A DNA stretch of 64,000 bases, from positions 87,597 to 151,596 of the forward strand of contig JALEZW010000071.1 in the NCBI GenBank assembly GCA_022772675.1. Reading direction: 5' to 3'. Position 1 is the first letter of the stretch, and each line of letters starts with the position of its first letter. The notes beneath the pieces were generated by a model, which searched no databases, had not been told where the DNA came from, and worked only from the letters and a program-made list of their open reading frames with translations. Shown one piece after another: positions 41,785-49,006 of the stretch. The stretch is from Agathobacter sp. GTDB lineage: Bacteria > Bacillota > Clostridia > Lachnospirales > Lachnospiraceae. The translations under genes and the position numbers were made by a program.

Positions 41785-42550
41785 GCTCCTCATCCTCCTT
41801 AATCCATGTCTCCTCTTTTCCCACTGAAAAGATTTTTTCAAAGGCCGGGCTTTCATAGACTTCCTTCACGGAGCCCTGTATCAATACGGTTTTGTCCAAT
41901 AAAACCACGTGATCAGCATACTTTGCCACGTAATCCAGATCGTGGGAGATCAGAATAATGGCAAGATCATAATGTTTTTTCAGGTAATCCATTGTCTGAA
42001 AAAACAGCTCCATTCCATTCTGGTCAATACCGGATACCGGCTCATCCAAAAGAAGCAGATTCGGCTCATCCATAATGGCAAGTGCTAAAAGGACTCTCTG
42101 CAGCTGTCCTCCGGAAAGATTACAAACCTGTTTGTCAATCAGATCCTCTGCCTCAAAAATGCGGAGATGTCCTTTTATCTTTTCATACAGCTTCTTACTT
42201 TTGGGCAGAAAGACCGGATAATGGGATTCATAACTTGCCATCATATCGTAGACGCTGACCGGCGTATTTTTTTCGATGTTTACCGACTGGGGAACATATC
42301 CAATCTTTAAATGCTGGATTTTTCCATCCTTCGTATCCCGAAATTCAATATCCCCGGTGTGGGGGATATCCCCCAGCATGGCCCGGATCAATGTGGACTT
42401 TCCGGCTCCGTTTTTTCCAATGATTGCGTTTAAAGAGCCACAGTGCATATGAAGATTCACATCAGTCAGTACCTCCTGGTCATTAAACCGCACTCCCAGG
42501 TGATTGACCTTAATACAATGAAAGCCGCAGGGACTAATGATTTTGCGCAT
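41777..42550 (-). CDS. znuC: metal ABC transporter ATP-binding protein
   Basis: A 257-residue ATPase. Walker A is IGKNGAGKSTLIRAML, signature NLSGGQLQRVLLALAI, Walker B LLLLDEPVSGID, and the switch His lies in LISHDLDYV. It begins with GGAGG 8 nt upstream, overlapping znuA by 17 nt, so translation is coupled. It powers import through the neighbouring permease. Confidence 0.92.
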   Translation of the reverse strand: MRKIISPCGFHCIKVNHLGVRFNDQEVLTDVNLHMHCGSLNAIIGKNGAGKSTLIRAMLGDIPHTGDIEFRDTKDGKIQHLKIGYVPQSVNIEKNTPVSVYDMMASYESHYPVFLPKSKKLYEKIKGHLRIFEAEDLIDKQVCNLSGGQLQRVLLALAIMDEPNLLLLDEPVSGIDQNGMELFFQTMDYLKKHYDLAIILISHDLDYVAKYADHVVLLDKTVLIQGSVKEVYESPAFEKIFSVGKEETWIKEDEEHD

Positions 42551-43520
42551 GAAATGCCTCCTCTAAAATCTCCATGTTCTTTTCCATTCCATCAATATAA
42601 CTGTCCTTTTCGTACTCGCCACGGTTCAAAGGACTTAAGTACAGCACCTTTGCATCTGACTCCGCTGAAACAGTATCCCCCATACTCTTCCCGTAACGCT
42701 CCTCCGCCAGAATGATCTTCGTCTGATTGTTTTTTATGGCAGACAGGACAGATGCTACTTCACCGGCACTAACCTTCCGCTCCTCGTCCAGGTCCATAAC
42801 ATAGCTCACAGGAAGACCGTAATCTTCTGCTACATAGGCATATGCCTCGTGGAATAAAATAACGGACTGACCGGCAGCCTCTTCCCGGATCTGTTCCTGC
42901 CTTGCCTTTAGTTTATCCAGCTTTTCTAAATATTCGCCGGCAGATGTCTCATACTTCTCACGATGTTTGGGATCCGCCTGGGAAAGTCCCTCCGCAATGG
43001 TCTGCACCTGGGATTCATAGGCCGAAACGCTCATCCATGCATGGGCATTCACATCCGTATCTTCGTGAACATGACCTTCTTCATGAGCCTCCCCGGCATG
43101 TTCATCTTTCTCATGTCCATTTTCATAAATATCCTCTGCCAGCAGACTGGTATTCTTACATGCCTCAATAATCGTAAGATTTGGGTATGTCTTTGCCACT
43201 TCTTCCATGAAATTCTCGATTCCACCGCCATTTATGATAAAAACATCTGCTGTACTTAAAAGTTTCATATCCTCCGGAGTCAGTTGGAAATCGTGCAGGC
43301 ATCCGGTCTGGGGTTCGCTCAGATTTTTTAGTTTCACATGTTCTGCATCATCTATCACATTCATCACCGCAATGTACATGGGATAAAAGGAAGTAACAAC
43401 GGTCAGATCATGATTTTTCGTCTCCCCGGCAGTCTGCCTCACATACAGACTGGTAAATCCCATCCCCACCAGTAAAATGGCACAAAGCATCACGGCTGTA
43501 AACATATATTTATTCTTCAT
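42534..43520 (-). CDS. znuA: zinc/manganese ABC transporter binding protein
   Basis: A 328-residue exported solute-binding protein of the cluster 9 (ZnuA/AdcA) family. A hydrophobic signal (residues 5-25) lacks a clear lipobox, so it may stay anchored by an uncleaved helix. A His/Glu-rich loop (HEKDEHAGEAHEEGHVHED, about residues 130-150) is typical of zinc binders; NAHAWMS, LFHEAYAY and ILAEERYGKS hold probable ligands. It starts 1 nt from the engB stop. Confidence 0.92.
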   Translation of the reverse strand: MKNKYMFTAVMLCAILLVGMGFTSLYVRQTAGETKNHDLTVVTSFYPMYIAVMNVIDDAEHVKLKNLSEPQTGCLHDFQLTPEDMKLLSTADVFIINGGGIENFMEEVAKTYPNLTIIEACKNTSLLAEDIYENGHEKDEHAGEAHEEGHVHEDTDVNAHAWMSVSAYESQVQTIAEGLSQADPKHREKYETSAGEYLEKLDKLKARQEQIREEAAGQSVILFHEAYAYVAEDYGLPVSYVMDLDEERKVSAGEVASVLSAIKNNQTKIILAEERYGKSMGDTVSAESDAKVLYLSPLNRGEYEKDSYIDGMEKNMEILEEAFHAQNH

Positions 43521-43521
43521 A

Positions 43522-44304
43522 CTATTTTCTTTTCGCTTTCTTACTTGCCTGTTTCCCTGCTTTTTTACTTTTCTCTTTTTTCATCTGTGCCTTTTTTAAT
43601 GTCTTTTTTGCCACCGGACGGTCTGTTTTTTTCCAGCGGCCTTTCGGATTTACCACCCTGGAAGCGGCCTTCTCCTTAGCCTTTAACCTGGCTGCTTCCG
43701 CCTCCACGTAGGCCTGGGGAAGGGTAACCAGTGACTCGATGGTCTGCCAGATTTCCTCCCGTCCCTGCCTGGTCTCTGCAGAAAATGGCAGGATGACCGT
43801 ATCCGGCTCCACATGAAGTCCCCGCTGGATTGCTGTCACGTGTTCGGCAATCTGCGTGGGTTTGAGCTTGTCCGACTTAGTTGCGATAATGATTGGCGCA
43901 AATCCCTGATGGAGCATCCAGTCATACATCATTTGATCATTTTCCGAAGGCTCGTGCCGGATATCAATAAGCAGAAATACGGCCTTTAACTTTTTTGAGG
44001 TATGAAGATAGTTTTCAATCATCTGTCCCCATTTCGCCTTAATTTCCACATTTGCATTGGCATAGCCGTATCCCGGCAAGTCCACCAGATAAAGGGCGGA
44101 ATTAATATTATAAAAATTAATGGTCTGCGTTTTTCCCGGCTGGGATGAGGTATGCGCCAGTGCTTTCCGGTTCATCAGTGAATTGATGAGGGAGGACTTC
44201 CCTACATTTGATTTGCCGGCAAAAGCCACCTCATCCAGCAGATTCTCCGGTATGGTACTGGTGATACCACATACGGTTTCCAACTCAACATTCTTTATTA
44301 CCAT
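43522..44304 (-). CDS. engB: ribosome biogenesis GTPase YsxC/EngB with basic tail
   Basis: A 260-residue TRAFAC GTPase needed for large-subunit assembly. G1 GKSNVGKSSLIN, G3 DLPGYGYAN and G4 ATKSDKLK are intact. Family members have about 200 residues; here some 60 more form a Lys/Ala/Arg-rich tail that could bind rRNA. It precedes the metal importer genes with almost no gap. The normal tig-clpP-clpX-lon-engB order is kept except that lon is missing. Confidence 0.94.
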   Translation of the reverse strand: MVIKNVELETVCGITSTIPENLLDEVAFAGKSNVGKSSLINSLMNRKALAHTSSQPGKTQTINFYNINSALYLVDLPGYGYANANVEIKAKWGQMIENYLHTSKKLKAVFLLIDIRHEPSENDQMMYDWMLHQGFAPIIIATKSDKLKPTQIAEHVTAIQRGLHVEPDTVILPFSAETRQGREEIWQTIESLVTLPQAYVEAEAARLKAKEKAASRVVNPKGRWKKTDRPVAKKTLKKAQMKKEKSKKAGKQASKKAKRK

Positions 44305-44329
44305 TTTTTATTCTCCCATCAACTGAAAA

Positions 44330-44355
44330 CAGTCCAGCCAACCATGGCTGAACTG
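44330..44355 (-). terminator. terminator of clpX
   Basis: CAGTTCAGCC and GGCTGGACTG pair with the minus-strand tail TTTTCAGTT. Confidence 0.7.
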
Positions 44356-44387
44356 CTATGATACGAATGCAGCCTTCATTCCCCGAT

Positions 44388-45674
44388 TCAGGATGCAAGT
44401 TCTTCCTTCTTTTCTTCCTGCTTCTTTTCGATGCCTAAAATCTCTCCTCCATCCAGAGCGAGATTTTTCTCAACCAGCTCCTTATCAATCACACATCTGC
44501 TGATTGAGGTATCTGATGGAACCCGGTACATCAGATCCAGCATTACCGCTTCCATAATCGCACGGAGTCCACGGGCACCGGTCTTCCTCTCCAATGCCTT
44601 ATCCGCAATAGCCTCAATTGCGCTCTCCTCAAATTCCAGACCCACACCATCCAGCTCTAAAAGCTTCGTATACTGCTTCACCAAGGAGTTCTTCGGCTCT
44701 TTTAAGATACGAATCAGTGCATCACGATCCAGCGAATCCAGGGAAACCGTGATGGGAACACGACCGATGAACTCCGGAATCAGACCAAACTTTACAAAAT
44801 CCTGTGGCAGTGCCATCTTAAAAGCGTCTCCCACATTGATGTCAGACTTTGACTTTACATCTGCATTGAATCCGATTGCCGATGCATCCATACGTGCCTC
44901 AATGATCTTCTCTAAACCGTCAAAGGCACCTCCACAGATAAACAGAATGTTGGTGGTATCAATGGGAATCAGTTCCTGCTGCGGATGTTTTCTCCCTCCC
45001 TGCGGTGGAACGGAGGCCATGGTTCCCTCGAGAATCTTAAGAAGGGCCTGCTGAACACCTTCTCCGGATACATCTCTTGTAATGGAAACATTCTCAGACT
45101 TCTTTGTAATCTTATCTATCTCGTCAATATAGATGATTCCATGCTGAGCGCGCTCTACATCATAATCAGCTGCCTGAATAAGCTTCAGCAGAATATTTTC
45201 CACGTCCTCCCCCACATAACCGGCCTCGGTCAGTGTTGTAGCATCAGCAATAGCAAAGGGAACGTTTAGTACACGGGCAAGGGTCTGTGCCAGAAGAGTC
45301 TTTCCTGATCCTGTTGGTCCCAGCATGAGAATATTACTCTTCTGTAATTCCACATCCATATTCTCATCCTCTGCAAGAACACGTTTATAATGGTTGTACA
45401 CAGCAACCGAAAGCACCTTCTTTGCCTGATCCTGTCCAATTACGTATTCATCCAGAAATGCCTTCATTTCCTCCGGCTTAATCAGGTTGATTTCTTCTTT
45501 CACAGAGGTATTCTCTTTTTCCTCTAAATTTTCTTCCTCAATGATCTCAGCGCAGATATCCACACACTCGTCACAGATAAACGCACCATTGGGTCCGGAA
45601 ATCATCCGGTTAACCTGTTCCTGTGTTTTGCCGCAAAAAGAGCAGCGAATCTTTCCATCATTCTTTACTGCCAT
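44388..45674 (-). CDS. clpX: ATP-dependent Clp protease ATPase subunit ClpX
   Basis: A 428-residue AAA+ unfoldase. The N-terminal zinc domain has CSFCGKTQ and CDECVDIC; Walker A is [12 protein letters not shown], Walker [11 protein letters not shown], and the pore loop GYVGED. The IGF loop that docks ClpP appears as AIGFN around residue 270. It recognises tagged substrates and feeds ClpP. A hairpin at 45725-45747 lies between clpP and clpX. Confidence 0.98.
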   Translation of the reverse strand: MAVKNDGKIRCSFCGKTQEQVNRMISGPNGAFICDECVDICAEIIEEENLEEKENTSVKEEINLIKPEEMKAFLDEYVIGQDQAKKVLSVAVYNHYKRVLAEDENMDVELQKSNILMLGPTGSGKTLLAQTLARVLNVPFAIADATTLTEAGYVGEDVENILLKLIQAADYDVERAQHGIIYIDEIDKITKKSENVSITRDVSGEGVQQALLKILEGTMASVPPQGGRKHPQQELIPIDTTNILFICGGAFDGLEKIIEARMDASAIGFNADVKSKSDINVGDAFKMALPQDFVKFGLIPEFIGRVPITVSLDSLDRDALIRILKEPKNSLVKQYTKLLELDGVGLEFEESAIEAIADKALERKTGARGLRAIMEAVMLDLMYRVPSDTSISRCVIDKELVEKNLALDGGEILGIEKKQEEKKEELAS

Positions 45675-45724
45675 AATTTACTCCAATCCAAGCTGCATCC
45701 TCCATGCAGTTTCTATAAAACAAT

Positions 45725-45747
45725 GCCTCCGGCACCTGTCCGGAGGC
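45725..45747 (-). terminator. hairpin between clpP and clpX
   Basis: GCCTCCGG and CCGGAGGC pair perfectly; the minus-strand tail is ATTGTTTTA. It may partially end clpP transcription or protect the clpP mRNA. Confidence 0.55.
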
Positions 45748-45765
45748 TTACAGGAGTCACCGTTT

Positions 45766-46347
45766 CTATCTCTTAGTAATGACTCCGTCTATCAGACCGT
45801 AATCTGCAGCCTCCTGGGCAGACATATAATTGTCGCGCTCGGTATCTGCTGCAATCGTCTCATACGGCTTACCAGTGTTTGCAGCAAGAATCTCATTCAA
45901 ACGCTTCTTAGTCTTTAAAATATTCTCTGCTGCAATCTGAATCTCCGTTGCCTGTCCCTTTGCCCCGCCGGAAGGCTGATGAATCATGATTTCAGAATTC
46001 GGGAGCGCAAAACGCTTTCCTTTGGTTCCGCCCGCCAGCAGAAATGCACCCATACTGGCTGCCAGCCCGATACAGATCGTAGAGACATCACACTTGATGT
46101 ACTGCATGGTATCGTAAATTGCCATACCTGCCGTCACCATTCCTCCCGGAGAATTAATATATAACTGAATATCCTTATTCGGATCCTCGGATTCCAGGAA
46201 CAAAAGCTGTGCAACCGTAAGACTCGCGGTTGTCTCATTTACTTCCTCACCAAGAAAAATAATTCGATCCTTTAACAGACGGGAATAAATATCATAATTT
46301 CTCTCGCCTCTGCTTGTCTGCTCAATGACGTAAGGTACTAAACTCAT
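45766..46347 (-). CDS. clpP: ATP-dependent Clp protease proteolytic subunit
   Basis: A 193-residue serine protease forming a double heptamer. The catalytic serine is in [11 protein letters not shown], the histidine in MIHQPSGG and the aspartate in DTERDNYMS. The N-terminus [16 protein letters not shown] is typical. AGGAGGCG precedes the ATG. It follows the tig terminator and probably has its own promoter in the 100-bp gap. Confidence 0.98.
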   Translation of the reverse strand: MSLVPYVIEQTSRGERNYDIYSRLLKDRIIFLGEEVNETTASLTVAQLLFLESEDPNKDIQLYINSPGGMVTAGMAIYDTMQYIKCDVSTICIGLAASMGAFLLAGGTKGKRFALPNSEIMIHQPSGGAKGQATEIQIAAENILKTKKRLNEILAANTGKPYETIAADTERDNYMSAQEAADYGLIDGVITKR

Positions 46348-46401
46348 TGAAATCGCCTCCTGCTATAAAATATTCTTTCTGAATGGATACTATGAATAAA
46401 A

Positions 46402-46430
46402 GACCGGTCTGGTTATCCTCCAGACCAGTC
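46402..46430 (-). terminator. terminator of tig
   Basis: GACTGGTCTGG and CCAGACCGGTC pair with one mismatch, followed on the minus strand by TTTTATTC. Confidence 0.82.
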
Positions 46431-46453
46431 CCTCTTTTATCGTAAGTCAGACA

Positions 46454-47791
46454 TTAAGCCTCTGTATCTGCCTCAGCTTCCTTCTCTTTCTTGGACTTTG
46501 CCTTAGCTCTCTCCTTAACATTGTCCATAACGAGCTCTACTGCCTTTGTGATGGCAAGATTCTTCTTCATGGAATCTCTCTCGCCCTCACCCACGTACTC
46601 TTTCAGCTTGTCAGCTTCCATACCATAGCTCTTAGCCATCTTTTCAATCTCAGCATCTACTTCCTCATCAGATACTTCAATGTTTTCTTCCTTTGCAATC
46701 TGCTCTAATACCAGGCTGCTCTGGATACGGGATAACGCTTCCGGACGTACCTGCTCCATCATGGCATCGATGGTAAGTCCTGAGAACTGTAAGTACTGTT
46801 CCATGGTAAGACCGCTCTGTGCGATTCTCTGTGCGAACTCATCAATCATGGTTTCACACTGAGTCTGGATCATTGCTTCCGGAATCTCCATCTTGGACTT
46901 GTCAATAATCTTCTGGATTGCCTCGTCCTCCTTAGTTCCCTTAGCCTCGTTCTCCTTCTGCTCCTCTAAGTTCTTCTTTAAGCTTTCCCTGTACTCAGCT
47001 AATGTATCGAATTCAGAAACATCCTGTGCGAACTCATCGTCCAGCTCCGGAAGTTCCTTAGTCTTAATCTCATGAATCTTAACCTTAAATAAAGCCGGCT
47101 TTCCTGCAAGCTCAGCAGCCTGATACTGCTCCGGGAAAGTAACGTTTACATCTACGTCATCCCCTGCATTCTTTCCAATCAGCTGCTCCTCGAAATTATC
47201 AATGAAAGTGTGGGAACCGATCTCTAACGGATGATTCTCTCCCTTGCCGCCTTCAAAGGCCTCGCCGTCAACAAATCCCTCGAAATCGATTACAGCGGTA
47301 TCTCCTTCTGCAACCGGTCTGTCTGTAACGGTAATGGTTCTTGCGTTATTGTTGCGCTCCTTCTCAAGAGCTGCATCTACTTCCTCATCAGACACTGTTG
47401 TATCAATCTTTGTAACGGTAACTCCCTTATATTTTCCAAGTGTAACCTCAGGTCTTACAGCAACCTCTGCTGTGAAAATAAAAGGCTTTCCTTTCTCAAT
47501 CTGGACAACCTCAACCGATGGACGGGATACAATGTCAATTCCGCTCTCGTCAATTGCTGACGGATAGTTCAACTGCATCAGGCTGTTTGCTGCATCCTCG
47601 TAGAATACGCCCGGACCATACATCTTCTCGATCATGACTCTCGGAACTTTTCCTTTACGGAAGCCCGGGATGTTGATCTGCTTCTTCTGCTTCTGGTAAG
47701 CTGCCTCAAGAGCCTTCTCAAGATCCTCAGCAGAAACCTCGATGGTAAGCTTAGCCATATTCTTCTCTAAATTTTCAACCTGTACACTCAT
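46454..47791 (-). CDS. tig: trigger factor
   Basis: A 445-residue ribosome-bound chaperone and prolyl isomerase. The N-terminal ribosome-docking loop reads PGFRKGKVPR (the GFRxGxxP signature), the FKBP domain (about 160-245) has VIDFEGFVDGEAFEGG, and the C-terminal arms are helical. The tail is Lys/Glu-rich. AAGGAGGAAA precedes the ATG; promoter at 47895-47924. Confidence 0.98.
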   Translation of the reverse strand: MSVQVENLEKNMAKLTIEVSAEDLEKALEAAYQKQKKQINIPGFRKGKVPRVMIEKMYGPGVFYEDAANSLMQLNYPSAIDESGIDIVSRPSVEVVQIEKGKPFIFTAEVAVRPEVTLGKYKGVTVTKIDTTVSDEEVDAALEKERNNNARTITVTDRPVAEGDTAVIDFEGFVDGEAFEGGKGENHPLEIGSHTFIDNFEEQLIGKNAGDDVDVNVTFPEQYQAAELAGKPALFKVKIHEIKTKELPELDDEFAQDVSEFDTLAEYRESLKKNLEEQKENEAKGTKEDEAIQKIIDKSKMEIPEAMIQTQCETMIDEFAQRIAQSGLTMEQYLQFSGLTIDAMMEQVRPEALSRIQSSLVLEQIAKEENIEVSDEEVDAEIEKMAKSYGMEADKLKEYVGEGERDSMKKNLAITKAVELVMDNVKERAKAKSKKEKEAEADTEA

Positions 47792-47894
47792 CTTTACTGT
47801 TTCCTCCTTAAATATATATCAATTCCATGTACAATCTCAGTCCGTTTCCGTGGTACTCAAATGGGCATAATGCCACCACCACAGTCATTTAAGC

Positions 47895-47924
47895 ATTATA
47901 GCATAAGAAATACCGGTTTGCCAA
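47895..47924 (-). promoter_or_regulatory. tig promoter
   Basis: TTGGCA (47924-47919) and TATAAT (47900-47895) have 18-nt spacing on the minus strand, with a leader of about 95 nt. Confidence 0.65.
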
Positions 47925-47945
47925 GCTTTTTTTTTACGAACAGCA

Positions 47946-47980
47946 AAAAAAGAGCCGTGCATGGCGCACAGCCCTTTTTT
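47946..47980 (-). terminator. terminator of the SASP gene
   Basis: AAAAAAGGGCTGTGC pairs with GCACGGCTCTTTTTT (two mismatches) and ends in a long T-tract on the minus strand. Confidence 0.88.
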
Positions 47981-48010
47981 CTGCAGTATCTCTTACTGAT
48001 ACCATCTGGA

Positions 48011-48223
48011 TTATTTCATCTGCTCTTCCTGTTTCATGATCATCTTCTTGACCATTTCACCACCGATAGAGCCAGCCTGCTTAGAAGTCAGGTCACCGTT
48101 GTAACCATCCTTTAAAGGTACTCCAAGCTCGCTTGCAACTTCTTCCTTAAAACGCTTCATTGCGTCTTTTGCCTCCGGAACCGCCATACGGTTTGTACCG
48201 GATTCTGATGTGCTTCCTGCCAT
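48011..48223 (-). CDS. sasP: alpha/beta-type small acid-soluble spore protein
   Basis: A 70-residue DNA-binding spore protein. It has the paired helices and the conserved SASP signature KQAGSIGGEMVKKMI near the C-terminus, with FKEEVASELGV in the first helix where the GPR protease cuts. Such proteins coat forespore DNA and protect it. TAAGGAGGTGA is an ideal ribosome binding site for the ATG at 48223. The gene is single, with a long hairpin in its leader. Confidence 0.95.
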   Translation of the reverse strand: MAGSTSESGTNRMAVPEAKDAMKRFKEEVASELGVPLKDGYNGDLTSKQAGSIGGEMVKKMIMKQEEQMK

Positions 48224-48261
48224 CTCTTTCACCTCCTTAATGGTTATGCCGGAACCAAAGT

Positions 48262-48292
48262 GCCGGCCTGCACACAAGATATGCAGACCGGC
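48262..48292. repeat. strong hairpin in the SASP leader
   Basis: GCCGGCCTGCA and TGCAGACCGGC pair over 11 bp (one G-T) about 40 nt upstream of the SASP start codon. No T-tract follows on either strand, so it is not a terminator. It may stabilise the mRNA or affect translation. Confidence 0.5.
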
Positions 48293-48403
48293 AAATTTCT
48301 TTGTCTCTGTGCTGCTCTCATGTGCTTCAAGAATAGTTTGACCAGAAAAAAGTGAAATATGAGAACAGATTGCTGACAATTATTGGTATGTTTTTATCAA
48401 TTT

Positions 48404-48952
48404 TTATGCGTACACAAGCCCTGCCTTTACATGCTCGATTACTGCGTCATCCGTAAAGTAACGTGCAACAGCAAGTCCAAAGGGAACTGCCGTACCCATG
48501 CCCCGGCTGGTAATAAAATTACCATCGCAGACAACCGGTGAAAAATAGACATCCGCCCCCTCTAACTTTTCCTCAAACCCCGGATGACAGGCTGCCTTCT
48601 TTCCTTTTAATAATCCGGCCTGTCCCAAAACGCTCGGGGCTGCACAAATTGCCGCAACCAGCTTCCCCTGTGCTGCAAAATCACGGATTACCTGATTTAC
48701 GGTTTCATCCTCAGCGAGATGAATCGTTCCCGGCATTCCCCCCGGCAGGATAATTCCATCATAGGAAGAAAAATCTGCTTCTTCCTTTGTGGTATCTGTC
48801 ATAAATGTAATATTTCTGGAGCTGGTCACCTGCTTTGTGCCATTGATGGAAATCGTGTCAATTTCCAGCTTTGCACGGCGTACAATATCCACAACCGTCA
48901 GTGCCTCCACCTCTTCACAGCCATCTGCAATAAAAATACCCAGTCTGCTCAT
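48404..48952 (-). CDS. DJ-1/PfpI family protein
   Basis: A 182-residue protein of the DJ-1 superfamily. The nucleophile cysteine is in VAAICAAPSVLGQ with the partner Glu in DGCEEVEAL, the YajL/ThiJ subgroup pattern. These proteins act as glyoxalases, deglycase-like enzymes or redox-responsive chaperones; no single role can be assigned. GGAGAG precedes the ATG at 48952. It appears monocistronic. Confidence 0.9.
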   Translation of the reverse strand: MSRLGIFIADGCEEVEALTVVDIVRRAKLEIDTISINGTKQVTSSRNITFMTDTTKEEADFSSYDGIILPGGMPGTIHLAEDETVNQVIRDFAAQGKLVAAICAAPSVLGQAGLLKGKKAACHPGFEEKLEGADVYFSPVVCDGNFITSRGMGTAVPFGLAVARYFTDDAVIEHVKAGLVYA

Positions 48953-49006
48953 TTTTTTACTCTCCTTTTCTTTCAACTCTGAAGTCATTATAACACAAAA
49001 CCCCTG

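Noticed and set aside
44431..45054. A 207-codon plus-strand frame opposite clpX.
   Set aside because: It is entirely antisense to clpX, has Ser-rich composition typical of shadows, and no start signal.
48361..48400. A sigma-G promoter for the SASP gene.
   Set aside because: GCATA and CATACC-like boxes exist but with 14-nt spacing, too short for sigma-G, so no promoter is claimed.
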